From Pollutimonas sp963712655 (lineage in GTDB: Bacteria; Pseudomonadota; Gammaproteobacteria; Burkholderiales; Burkholderiaceae_B): DNA of 64,000 nt. Positions 17,129-26,145 of the stretch are shown here, one piece after another. The stretch lies in NCBI GenBank assembly GCA_963712655.1, contig CAVQIT010000006.1, forward strand, positions 62,001-126,000, given 5' to 3'. Positions within the stretch are counted from its first letter, which is position 1, and each line of letters starts with the position of its first letter. The notes under the pieces were generated by a model, which worked only from the letters and a program-made list of their open reading frames with translations, searched no databases and was not told the origin of the DNA. A program made the translations under genes and the position numbers.

Positions 17129-17731
17129 TCAGCTTGCCGCCGGCGGCACGAAAGGCGGCGGCCGGTCCATGCCGTGGTACTCGCGGTTGGGAATCATGTC
17201 CGAACCGATAGCCATGCGGTTGGACATATTGAAGAAAGCCACGGTGTCGGCCAGGTCGAAAATATCTTCGGTGCTTAATCCTACCGACCGCAAATGGTCC
17301 CGGTCTTGCTCGACGACCAGCGCGGGCGCCGTTGTAAGCTTCCAGGCGAAGTCCAGCATGGCGCGCTGGCGCGCATCCAGCCTGGCGACCCGATAATTCA
17401 TGACCATCATTTCGCCCAGTTCAGGGTCGCCCGACAATTTGCGCACGGCCTGCCCGTGGGCGACCAGGCAGTAATAGCAATGATTGGCGCTGGACACCGC
17501 CACCGCGACCATCTCGCGCTCAAGTTTGCTCAAGCCCGATGGAGCCAGCATCAGTTCGTTGTACATGGCCATGAAATTGCGCAGCTTATTTGGCCGCAGG
17601 CTATAGGCGGCAAGCACATTCGGAACGAATCCAAGCTTGTCCACGCATTTCTTGAACACTTCCTGAAGATCGTCGTCCAAGGCGCCGGCATCCGCGGCGC
17701 CCAACGCTGAAACATAATCCGGTTGCGGCAT
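17129..17731 (-). CDS. AhpD-like peroxidase-related enzyme
   Basis: A 200-residue carboxymuconolactone-decarboxylase/AhpD-fold protein. The redox motif CYYCLVAHG (CxxC plus His, about residues 83-91) is intact within SANHCYYCLVAHGQAVRKL, as in the uncharacterised peroxidase-related enzyme subfamily. Residues 9-40 and 55-75 match its helical start (DLQEVFKKCVDKLGFVPNVL). The frame runs 31 residues upstream, but the ATG at 17731 preceded by agaggaag is the natural start. It is divergent from a hemerythrin-like gene and is probably part of oxidative or electrophile defence. Confidence 0.88.
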   Translation of the reverse strand: MPQPDYVSALGAADAGALDDDLQEVFKKCVDKLGFVPNVLAAYSLRPNKLRNFMAMYNELMLAPSGLSKLEREMVAVAVSSANHCYYCLVAHGQAVRKLSGDPELGEMMVMNYRVARLDARQRAMLDFAWKLTTAPALVVEQDRDHLRSVGLSTEDIFDLADTVAFFNMSNRMAIGSDMIPNREYHGMDRPPPFVPPAAS

Positions 17732-17853
17732 AAGGGCTTCCTCTTGTGATGGCGGGCGCCGCAACCTTATTTGCGGCCGCCCGGCTTTTGTCCAATAATG
17801 AATCATACCGGCTATATACCGCAAGAAAGCGGGGCCCTTACAGAAGGCTCATC

Positions 17854-18405
17854 ATGAGTACCGTGTTCCCTGGTTTTTCCGCCCCGGCGGCCAGCACCGA
17901 AGCGCCGCTGGAAATGCTCGCCGCTTGCCATATACGCATTGAGCGCCAATGCGCCACATTAAAACGCCTGGCCGCGCATTTGCAAGAACACGGCAGCGAT
18001 GCCGACGCTCGTGTCGCGGCCTCGAATATTGCGCGCTATTTCGAGACGGCGGCCATGCAGCATCATGCGGATGAAGAGCAAGACCTGTTTCCAGCCTTGA
18101 TGGAATCCATGGCCGGGTCCGACGCCGTCTGCATACGGGAACTCACCCAGGGGCTGAGCGCGGACCACCGCCGGCTGGAGGCAATGTGGCGTGAATTGCA
18201 GCCCGTGCTGGCGCAAGTGGCGGCGGGCGAACCCGCCGCCCTGGATCAAGCGCAAGTGGAATTGTTCACCGATACGTACGAGCGCCATTTAAGGCGGGAA
18301 GAAGACGAACTGTTGCCAATGGCCCAAAGGTTGCTGGGCGACAGCGACATTACGCGCATAGGCAGGGCCATGCGGGAACGGCGCGGCATCGCGGATAGTG
18401 AATAG
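17854..18405 (+). CDS. Hemerythrin HHE-domain protein
   Basis: A 183-residue four-helix protein with histidine/glutamate iron-ligand patterns: ACHIRIERQC (helix 1), AAMQHHADEEQDLFPAL (helix 2), LSADHRRLEAMW (helix 3) and YERHLRREEDELLPMAQ (helix 4). Such cytosolic hemerythrins bind a di-iron centre and are linked to oxygen, NO or iron sensing, or to repair of iron-sulfur proteins. Start at the ATG at 17854 with agaagg before it; the open frame further upstream has no family similarity. L-serine deaminase, an iron-sulfur enzyme, lies downstream on the opposite strand. Confidence 0.88.
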   Translation: MSTVFPGFSAPAASTEAPLEMLAACHIRIERQCATLKRLAAHLQEHGSDADARVAASNIARYFETAAMQHHADEEQDLFPALMESMAGSDAVCIRELTQGLSADHRRLEAMWRELQPVLAQVAAGEPAALDQAQVELFTDTYERHLRREEDELLPMAQRLLGDSDITRIGRAMRERRGIADSE

Positions 18406-18429
18406 CCTGCGTATCGGCAATAGGCGCGT

Positions 18430-19815
18430 CTAGCAAACCACCACGTTCACCGCCAAGCCGCCGCGCGAGGTTTCTTTATATTTGCTGCGCATGTCCGCGC
18501 CCGTCTGACGCATGGTTTCTATTACGGCATCCAGGGAAACGTGATGCTTGCCATCGCCCTGCAGCGCCAATTTGGAAGCGTTGATAGCCTTTACCGCGCC
18601 CATGGCATTGCGCTCGATACAGGGTATCTGGACCAGGCCGCCTATGGGGTCGCAAGTCAGGCCCAGATTATGTTCCATGCCGATTTCAGCGGCATTTTCA
18701 ATCTGTTGCGGGGTGCCGCCCAGCACAGCGGTCAAGCCTGCCGCCGCCATGGAGCAAGCCACGCCGACTTCGCCCTGGCAACCCACTTCCGCGCCGGAGA
18801 TGGAGGCGTTGGTCTTGTACAAGAAGCCCACCGCCGCGGCGGTAAGCAGAAAATCCACGACCCCATCCAATGTGGAACCTGGTATGAAAGTCTGGTAGTA
18901 ACGCAGAACGGCCGGCAGCAAGCCGGCGGCGCCGTTGGTGGGGGCCGTCACGACACGTCCGCTGGCGGCGTTCTCCTCGTTGACCGCCATGGCGAACAAA
19001 TTGACCCAGTCCATCGCGTACATGACATCTTTCGCCGAGGTATCGCGCCGCAATTCGCGGTACAAAGCGGGAGCGCGCCGGCGGACTTTCAGGCCGCCGG
19101 GCAGTAATTCCAGGGCCTGGTCGTTATCGATGCCGCAGCCCCGGTCTATGCAGGCATTCATGACGTCGGCAATATGCAGGACTCCCCGCTTGACCTGCGC
19201 CAAAGGCAGCAGAGTGGCCTCATTGGCCATCATCATCTGCGCTATGGACAAGCCGCTGGCCTCGCAAAGACCAAGCAATTCGCGGCCGTTCGAAAACGGA
19301 TACGGCATCGGATCGTGCTGGGGAACGGTTTCATCGGTATCGATGATGTCGAGCGCCCGGATGAACCCGCCGCCTATGGATACGTAGCGTTCGGCAAGAA
19401 GCGTGCCGCCCGTCTGGTCATAGGCGGTAAAGCGCATGCCATTAGGGTGTTCGGCCATGGGCTGTATGCGATAGCTGAATGCCGTGTCGGGATTGAAACT
19501 GATGCTGTGGGCGCCCCACAGTTTGAGTTGTTGCGAGGTTTTGATTTGCTGGATCAAGCCGGCAATGCCGGAGGGTACGACGGTGTCGGGCGATTCGCCT
19601 GAAAGGCCAAGCATGATTCCGACGTCCGTGCCGTGTCCGCGACCGGTCTCGGCCAGAGAGCCGTATAGGTTGACAGCCAGGGAGGCTGTCTGTTCAAGCA
19701 GGTTGCGGGCTTGCAGATTGCGCGCAAAGTTGCGCGCCGCCCGCATCGGTCCGACTGTGTGCGAGCTGGACGGGCCTATTCCTATTTTGAAGATGTCAAA
19801 CACAGAGAGGGTCAT
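18430..19815 (-). CDS. sdaA: L-serine ammonia-lyase
   Basis: A 461-residue single-chain iron-sulfur L-serine dehydratase (serine to pyruvate plus ammonia). The beta-type domain comes first (about 3-160, VFDIFKIGIGPSSSHTVGPM) and the catalytic alpha-type domain second (about 190-455). The second domain has 4Fe-4S-associated cysteines in GCQGEVGVACSMAAAG and in LTCDPIGGLVQIPCIERN. The length equals E. coli SdaA. The ATG at 19815 is chosen over an upstream in-frame start at 19893 because it gives MTLSVFDIFKIGIGP. Foldback element B begins 87 bases upstream. Confidence 0.95.
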   Translation of the reverse strand: MTLSVFDIFKIGIGPSSSHTVGPMRAARNFARNLQARNLLEQTASLAVNLYGSLAETGRGHGTDVGIMLGLSGESPDTVVPSGIAGLIQQIKTSQQLKLWGAHSISFNPDTAFSYRIQPMAEHPNGMRFTAYDQTGGTLLAERYVSIGGGFIRALDIIDTDETVPQHDPMPYPFSNGRELLGLCEASGLSIAQMMMANEATLLPLAQVKRGVLHIADVMNACIDRGCGIDNDQALELLPGGLKVRRRAPALYRELRRDTSAKDVMYAMDWVNLFAMAVNEENAASGRVVTAPTNGAAGLLPAVLRYYQTFIPGSTLDGVVDFLLTAAAVGFLYKTNASISGAEVGCQGEVGVACSMAAAGLTAVLGGTPQQIENAAEIGMEHNLGLTCDPIGGLVQIPCIERNAMGAVKAINASKLALQGDGKHHVSLDAVIETMRQTGADMRSKYKETSRGGLAVNVVVC

Positions 19816-20158
19816 GATCCGCACCTTTGATTTGATTCTGGAGTCAGCTACATCATACTCATGATCTGTCTCCGTCGGATCACCACGGGACACCCTTAGA
19901 TCGAATGGCGTTTACTTAGCTCAGTTGTGCCAAGAGAGGCGATGCCAGGATGTTGTGACTGAGCATGACGAGTTTGGATTTTTTTGCTGACGGGTTTGTC
20001 TTGCCTGTGGTCGCTTGAATCGTCTGCTGGCGAGGTTCGTACTGTTTGCGGGCTGTGTTCGTATTTGCTGTCGGTGTTTTTATATTTGCTGGTGGGGTGT
20101 GTATTTCTCGTGCCGTCCGCCGGGGGTAAGGCCTGTGGAGTCCAGCCCGGTCGGCCGT

Positions 20159-20185
20159 TCAGGCGCCTACGCGCCTGACACCGCG
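20159..20185 (+). repeat. Hairpin forming the intron's 5' exon
   Basis: TCAGGCGC (20159-20166) pairs with GCGCCTGA (20171-20178) around CTAC, followed by CACCGCG (20179-20185) and then the intron's first base. Group IIC introns are known to insert just downstream of stem-loops, which fits. The identical arrangement without intron is in copy A at 12182-12208. Confidence 0.8.
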
Positions 20186-20830
20186 GTGTGCCCAGCATGG
20201 GCGCACTCTTGGAGGTGAAAGTCCTCCCGTAAGTTGATCACAGCGAACGAAGCGAAGCGCAACTGCATGAGGGTGACCGAGTGTGGGGAGGAAGCGTGGA
20301 GCGAAGCTGCGAGCCGATGAACAAGAATCGGATATGAGGCGATGCCGACCAGGGCGAGCGGCCCGTGACCCGCGAAGCTCTTGTGATCAAGGGTCGGTGG
20401 CGTAGATCCGACGGTTGTGCAGCGAAGGAGTGCGAACCCTTACCTGGGGAGATCTCGCCTTATGCCTGAAAGGGCAACGGTGTAAGGCCGTAGCGAGAAG
20501 TCAGCAGAGGTCGTAGTAGTCGGAGGCTGGGCCGGAAAGGCTGAAATCGACGACGAAGGACCGAAGAAGTAGGAGGGTAAGTCGTCTAGCTATCAGAGCT
20601 GAATGGTCTCAGATGTTCGCCTAGCGAAGCTCGCCGATTGTGTCCTGCCAGGTGAAGCCTGAAAGGCAACGGCAGCGAGAAATCAGGTCTGCCGAGTCAG
20701 AAATCACAAACCCAGGCGTCGGGCCGGGAGAATTACAAGTCCGGCGACCTCAACTGCTTCAACCGCCCGGTGCGGACCCGCATGCCGGGTGGTGTGGGAG
20801 GGGCGCAGCTTCGGCTGCCCCAATCCCGAT
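20186..20830 (+). ncRNA. ORF-less group IIC intron
   Basis: A complete-looking group II ribozyme of 645 nt. The 5' end GTGTGCCCAGCATGGGCGCA matches the GUGYG consensus and the class C start. The conserved block GAAGTCAGCAGAGGTCGTAG lies near 20496-20517. Domain V is 20762-20793: a 9-bp stem (20762-20770/20785-20793) with the CGC triad, an inner TGCG/CGCA helix and a 2-base bulge (20783-20784). Domain VI follows with a bulged-A region, and the intron ends CAATCCCGAT. No intact reverse transcriptase/maturase lies in domain IV, so mobility would need a protein supplied in trans. Confidence 0.88.
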
Positions 20831-20961
20831 CGCTTGTCCGGCGGCCGCTGCTTGGTGGAGTTCTTCTCGGTCGCCTCGGCGGCGCGCCTTCCTTCGTTTC
20901 CGCTTGCTCGGCCTCCGACGGGTTGGCCCTCACAGGCCTTACCCCCGGCGGACGGCACGAG

Positions 20962-21150
20962 AAATACGCACCCCACCAGCAAATACGAACACCGCCCACA
21001 AACAGTACGAACCTCGCCAGCAGACGATTCAAGCGATCACAGGCAAGATGGACCCGTCGGCAAACAATACGACCATCACCAGCAGACAATACGAACACCG
21101 CCAACAGACGACTCAAGCCTCGCGGGCAATACGAACCTCGTCAGCAAAAG
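20962..21150. repeat. Degenerate 22-base tandem repeats in copy B right arm
   Basis: About eight imperfect units of roughly 18-22 bases based on aatacgaacaccgccagcag, alternating with units of the type gattcaagcgatcacaggca. Examples start near 20980, 21002, 21066, 21087 and 21126. Matching inverted units lie in the left arm (for example near 20030-20095), and a shorter set is in copy A. Units abut without unique spacers, so this is not a CRISPR array. Confidence 0.7.
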
Positions 21151-21323
21151 ATCCAAACTCCCTGCTCAGTCACAACATCCTGACATCGTCTCTGCCGGCA
21201 CAACTGCGCTAGGTAACGCCATTCCGCCTCGGCCGGATCGAGGCCGCAGGCACGTCGACCTCCGGCGTTGCGGCATTCCGCCCGCGAAACCGCTTATCCG
21301 GCAAACAGCATGCCCTGCTAGTG

Positions 21324-23045
21324 CTAACAGGCGTATTCGATAATAAGCTGCGCCGAAACGACGCCGTTCCATACGTTCTGGTCCAGCCGGTAGGCCACAT
21401 CCGCATATTCGGGCAGCATGTCGCAATGGTTGAACCAGATGGCATCGAAGCGCTGATTGCCGCGCTCCAGCGTTCAGTTTCAAATGCTTATCGCCGAGCA
21501 GGCGTTGGCTGGCGCACATGGAAGGTGTCGACGAATACGGGGGCTGGAAAGCCCGAGCCCCACACCTGCTGTTGCAGCAATCCGGCGACATCGGCATTCG
21601 CGTAGCCGCTCTCCAGGGAACCGTCGGTTTCAGCGACGGGATCGAACTGGCTGCGCCCGCTCAATTCGCGCACCGCGGCGTCGAAACCGCTGCGAAGGCC
21701 GCATAGGTCATCTTCGTGCAGCGTCAGGCCGGCCGCCATCGCGTGCCCGCCGAATTTCCGGATCGATGCCCGGATAGCGCTTGGAGACCAGGTCGAGGAC
21801 ATCGCGCAGATGCACATCCGGCACGGAGCGGCCCGAGCCGCGCAGCTCGCCGTCGCCGGTCGGGGCGAAAGCAAGGGTGGGGCGCCAGAACTTGTCTTTC
21901 AGCCGCGAAGCCACCAGGCCGACCACCCCTTGATGCCATTCGGGGTGAACACGCATACGCTGGCGATTCATGGTCGCGGTGCGAGGCTTCGACGGCGGCC
22001 AGCGCCTGCTTCGCGCATGGCGGTTTCGATTCCGCGCCGCTCCTGGTTCATGCGCATCCAGCTGGCGCGCCAGTTCCAGCGCCTGGCCTTCGTCGTCGGT
22101 AATCAGGCAGTTGATGCCTATGCTCATGTCGGCCAGCCGTCCGGCGGCATTGATGCGCGGGCCCAGGGCAAAGCCAAGGTCGAAGGTGCTGGCGGCTGGC
22201 GGAACTCGCGCGCCGCAACGGCGAACAAGGCGTGCATGCCGGGCTGCATCGCGTCCGGCGCGCATTTTTTGCAGGCCCTGGGTGACGAGCACGCGATTAT
22301 TGGCGTCCAGCTTGACGACATCGGCAACCGTACCCAGCGCGACGAGGTCGGCCAGGTTGTCCAGCCGCGGCCCGCCGTCGGGCGGGTAGACGCCCCGCTG
22401 GCGCAGTTCGGCGCGCAGGCCAGCATCAGGTAGAAAATGACGCCCACCCCCGCCAGGTTCTTGGACGGGAAGCCGCAGCCGGGCTGATTGGGATTGACGA
22501 TGGCAAGGGCTGCCGGCAGCATGTCGCCGGGCAGGTGATGGTCGGTAATGATGACATCGATGCCCGCCAGCGCTGGCGGCCTGAACGCCGTCGATGCTGG
22601 CAATGCCGTTGTCGACGGTGATGATGATGTCGGGTTTGCCAGCGGCATGCCGTAGGCAAGGTCGACGACGGCGGGCGACAGGCCGTAGCCGGTTTCGAAA
22701 CGATTGGGCACCAGGAAGTCGACAATTGCGCCCATGCTGCGCAGTCCGCGCATACCCACCGCGCAGGCCGTGGCGCCGTCGCAGTCGTAGTCCGCGACAA
22801 TCAGCAGGCGTTTGCGCGCATGCGATGGCGTCGGCGAGTATGCCGGCCGCCTGTTGTATGTTGGTCAGTTGGCCCGGAGGAATCAGCGCGCCCCAGGCCA
22901 GCAATGTTTCGCTGGGGTGGACCACGCCGCGCGCTGCCCACAGGCGTGCCAGCAAAGGATGGATGCCGGCGGTTTCCAGGGCTTGCGATGCCTGGAAGTT
23001 GGCCAGGCGATATTCAGGATTCGGGGTGACCACCAGTTTTTCCAT
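21324..23045 (-). pseudogene. recJ: Single-stranded-DNA exonuclease RecJ, frameshifted
   Basis: Fragments in several frames together give a full RecJ of about 570 residues. The N-terminus is at 23045 (MEKLVVTPNPEYRLANFQAS). The DHH domain includes IIITVDNGIASIDG and ITDHHLPGDMLPAALAIVNPN. The DHHA1 region has HQGVVGLVASRLKDKFWRP, and a C-terminal OB part has NQRFDAIWFNHCDMLPEYAD, ending IIEYAC at 21324. RecJ degrades ssDNA 5' to 3' in recombination and mismatch repair. At least six single-base indels break the frame while the protein sequence between them stays conserved. This suggests sequence error rather than decay. Confidence 0.85.
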
Positions 23046-23960
23046 GCTTGCCGGGCTGCCGGGCAGCCATGCGTCGCAGCGTCCCCATGCGGCGGGCTGG
23101 ATTGCGACGATGCGGTCGGATCCGGGCAGCACCAGGTTCGGGCGGCCTGCCGCCGGCCAAGGGTCGAAATACTGGCTGTGTTTCCAGCTGCCATCCCCAG
23201 CGCTGCGCAGCCAGGTCGCCCGCAGATGCGCGGCCTTGCGCTGGGGGCAAGCAGGCATATCCAGTGGGTCTGGCTGGCGCCGCCGGCACTGGCTGCGGGG
23301 CGTAATCTGATCGGCTGCCATGCTGGCGCGCCGCCATGCAGCCACAAACTGTTGATAGGAACCGGCGCCTCGACTTAACGCGGCCGATTGACCGGATGAT
23401 CGTGCCACAGCATCTGCATTTCATTGAGCAGGCGGCGCCAGGGGCGCGCGGACAAGCCTTGCGGCCACCAGTCGTCCACCGGCTCATGCTGACCAGCGTC
23501 GGGGCTGGCGCATAGGGCGCGAAGCCGGCGGGCAGGTCGACGCGCCAGTGTGCAGTGTCGCGGGCGCGCAGGATAAACCGATCGGTTTCGAACAGGCCGC
23601 GGACTCGAGCAAGCGCGACGACTTGCTCCGGCGTGATGTGCAGATCGCGGGGTCGGTCAGCAAGCCAGCGCCGTCGCGCCGACCAGGATAATGGACGAGT
23701 TCGCGACCAGCCAGACCGGCGGTGTTGGGTCTGCCGCCAGGGCGAGCCGGCCCACAATGCGGCCCGGCCGGCGCCAAAATCGCTGTCCCGGCCCTGGCGT
23801 TGAACCCGCGCGCGCGCCGAACTGCCTGGTTCGTCGCTGGCGTGCAGCCAGCGCAGCAGCGGGTCGGCGCGGGGAGGCCGCGGGCGCGCCACTTGCTCCG
23901 GCGAGCGCGGCAGCGTGGGCGCGGGTAAGTCGCAGGAATAAGAAAGTCAGTGCGCGCGGA
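23046..23960 (-). pseudogene. Phosphoglycerate-mutase-like protein, frameshifted
   Basis: Pieces in three frames resemble the roughly 300-residue protein often annotated as a 2,3-bisphosphoglycerate-independent phosphoglycerate mutase-like regulatory protein next to recJ in Alcaligenaceae. Recognisable blocks are DLHITPEQVVAL with GLFETDRFILRARDTAHWRV, then WRRLLNEMQMLWHDHPVN, then INSLWLHGG. The start is not fixed because the N-terminal frame is unclear; the 3' end appears to run into the recJ start. Function is unknown even for intact homologues. Boundaries are approximate. Confidence 0.45.
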
Positions 23961-24055
23961 CCGGCTTGGAGCGGACGGGCGGGCGCGCCAGGTAGAGACG
24001 AGTTGCAATCCCGGCGATTGGAGTGTTAATGCGAAAGGCCGCGCTGGCTTCCACA

Positions 24056-25338
24056 ATGTCGTATGAAAATGGATAGGGCGCGCTATGCGGGCGGCTGGCG
24101 CGATCCGCGCGCCGCGGCGGGCGCGCGCGACCGCTTCATCTCCTTTATCGCGGCAAGCTCCATGGCGGGCATCGCCCTGGGAGTGGCCGCGTTGATCGTC
24201 GTGCTGTCGGTGATGAACGGTTTCCAGACCGAGGTGCGGGACCGCATGCTGTCGGTATTGCCGCATATCGAGCTGTACGTGCCGCGCAGCGATCGCGGGA
24301 CGGCGCTGGCCGCAATGGCAGCACCTCGCCGCGCTGGCCAAGAAAAATCCCAAGGTACGGGCCGGCGCGCCTTATGTGGCTGCGCAGGCCATGATAGTGC
24401 GCGACCAAGTGCTGCGCGGCGTGCAGGTGCGAGGTATCGACCCCAAGCGAAAGCGCTCGGTCTCGGACATCGCCGGGCAAATGAACGCGGGCGATATCGC
24501 TCGACGCTGCAAGCCGGGCAGCTATGGCATGGTGCTGGGCAGCAGATGGCCAATGCGCTGGGCGTGCGGATGGGGGACACGGTGCTGATGCTGGCGCCGC
24601 AAGGTTCGGTATCCCCGGCCGGCTTTACGCCGCGCATGCGGCAGTTCACGGTGACTGGAATCTTTTCGGGCCGGCCACTACGAATACGACTCCAGCCTGG
24701 CGTTCATCAACGTTGAAGACGCGGCGCGAGTGTTCCGCGACAGCGGCATCGGCGGGGTGCGCCTGCGCATCACCGACATGCAGCAGGCGCCGCAGGTCGC
24801 CCGCGAGCTGGCGCCGCGCGCTGCCGCCATATCGTGCATGCGCAGAGACTGGTCGCGAAACAACCGCACCTGGTTTGCCGCGGTGCAGACCGAAAAGCGC
24901 ATGATGTTCCTGATCCTTACCCTGATCGTGGCGGTCGCCGCATTCAACTTGCTGTCCTCGCTGGTCATGGCGGTCAAGGACAAGCAGTCCGACATCGCCA
25001 TCTTGCGCACGCTGGGGGCAAGCCCGCGTGAAGTGGCGCGGATATTCGTGGTGCAAGGGCGCGCTGATCGGCGTCGATCGGCACCATGCTGGGCGTGGCG
25101 CGGCGTCCTGGTCGCCTATAACATCGACATCATCGTGCCCTTCATCGAGCGCTTGCTCGGCGTGCAGTTCCTGCCGCAAGCAAATCTACTTCATCACCGA
25201 ACTGCCTTCCGACCCGCGAGTTTGCCGACATCGTCGTCGATGGCGGTCACGTCGCTGGTGCTGTCTTTGCTGGCGACACTGTATCCCAGCTGGCGCGCGT
25301 CGCGGCTGCAGCCGGCGGAGGTGCTGCGCCATGACTAA
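24056..25338 (+). pseudogene. lolC: Lipoprotein-releasing ABC permease LolC/E, frameshifted
   Basis: This is an inner-membrane permease that, with LolD, releases lipoproteins to LolA. It begins at the ATG at 24056 (MSYE, then a frameshift). Conserved blocks are FISFIAASSMAGIALGVAAL, VLSVMNGFQTEVRDRMLSVL, GVQVRGIDPK, and the C-terminal FtsX-like core (MMFLILTLIVAVAAFNLLSS, VMAVKDKQSDIAILRTLGAS, PSWRASRLQPAEVLRHD). About five or six single-base indels interrupt the frame. LolC/E is essential in Gram-negative bacteria, so the breaks are probably not real. Its stop overlaps the start of lolD. Confidence 0.88.
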
Positions 25339-26069
25339 ATCTCGCCAGGTGCATCGTCCTTGAGGGCCCGTAAGCCTGTCAAGATCTATCGCGAAAGCGG
25401 CCAGCCGCATCGAGGTTCTGCGCGGTGTAGGACCTGCACGTGCGCGCATGGCGAGATGGTGGCGCTGGTCGGCGCGTCCGGGTCCGGCAAGAGCACCTTG
25501 CTGCATACGTCTGGGCCTGCTGGACCATGCCCACCGCGGGCACGGTGTATGTCGACGGGTAGGCGGCCGCGGCCTGAACGAAGCGCAGCGCAGCCTGGTG
25601 CGCAATCGCAGCCTGGGTTTCGTGTATCAGTTCCATCATCTGCTGGCCGAATTTTCCGCGCTCGACAACGTGGCCATGCCGCTCATCATCCGGCGCGAAA
25701 GCCGCGGCGAGGCGCGCGAGCAGGCGCCGAGCGTGCTGGAGCAGGTCGGGCCTGGCCGCGCGCGTCGATCATCATCCGGGCCAGTTGTCCGGCGGCGAAC
25801 GGCAGCGGGTGGCGCTGGCGCGGGCGCTGGTCACGCGGCCCGCCTGCGTGCTGGCCGACGAGCCTACCGGCAATCTCGACCGCCACACGGCGCGAGACAT
25901 CTTCGATCTGCTTGAACGCCTGAACCGGGAATTGGGCATGGCGTTCGTGATCGTGACCCACGATTCCGAGCTGGCGTCCTTGGCTCACAGGCAGTTGTCC
26001 ATGGACAAAGGCATATTGGTCGATGCGGAAGTGCCTCCTCTGAGTGCTGTCGCGGGCCAATACCCTTAG
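25331..26069 (+). pseudogene. lolD: Lipoprotein-releasing ABC ATPase LolD, frameshifted
   Basis: The cytosolic ATPase of the LolCDE complex, starting at the ATG at 25331 (8 bases inside the end of lolC). All ABC motifs are readable across frames: Walker A GASGSGKSTLLH, the Q-loop VYQFHHLLAEFSALDNVAMP, signature LSGGERQRVALARALV and Walker B VLADEPTGNLDRHTARDIFD, then the switch VIVTHDSELA. About five indels lie before about 25,790; from the signature to the stop the frame is clean (94 residues). Essential in relatives, so sequence error is suspected. Confidence 0.88.
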
Positions 26070-26145
26070 GCCGCGATGGCGGCGTGAGCAGGCCTGCCGC
26101 ATGGCCGCTTGCTTATGCCAGCCATCCCAATCAGGGAGTTCCACG

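Larger units (their letters stand above)
19903..21224. mobile_element. Foldback element copy B carrying a group IIC intron
   Basis: A 1322-bp element with the same inverted ends as copy A (GAATGGCG at 19903, CGCCATTC ending at 21224). The left arm (about 19903-20155) and right arm (about 20900-21224) are imperfect inverted repeats of roughly 250-320 bases; ggatgttgtgactgagca occurs on the left near 19950 and inverted on the right near 21165-21182. The arms contain degenerate ~22-base tandem units. A 645-base group IIC intron interrupts the centre. No transposase gene was recognised. It separates sdaA from the frameshifted recJ. Confidence 0.8.

Noticed and set aside
20962..21150. CRISPR array
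   Set aside because: Units abut with no unique spacers, vary in sequence, and no cas gene is nearby.
19903..21224. Target-site duplication flanking element B (and A)
   Set aside because: I compared the bases just outside both ends and saw no convincing short direct repeat, so mobility by a standard transposase cannot be shown from this window.
20640..21343. Forward frames across the intron end and the right arm of copy B
   Set aside because: They translate domain V/VI and tandem repeats. Repetitive Asn/Thr-rich output reflects the 22-base units, not a protein.
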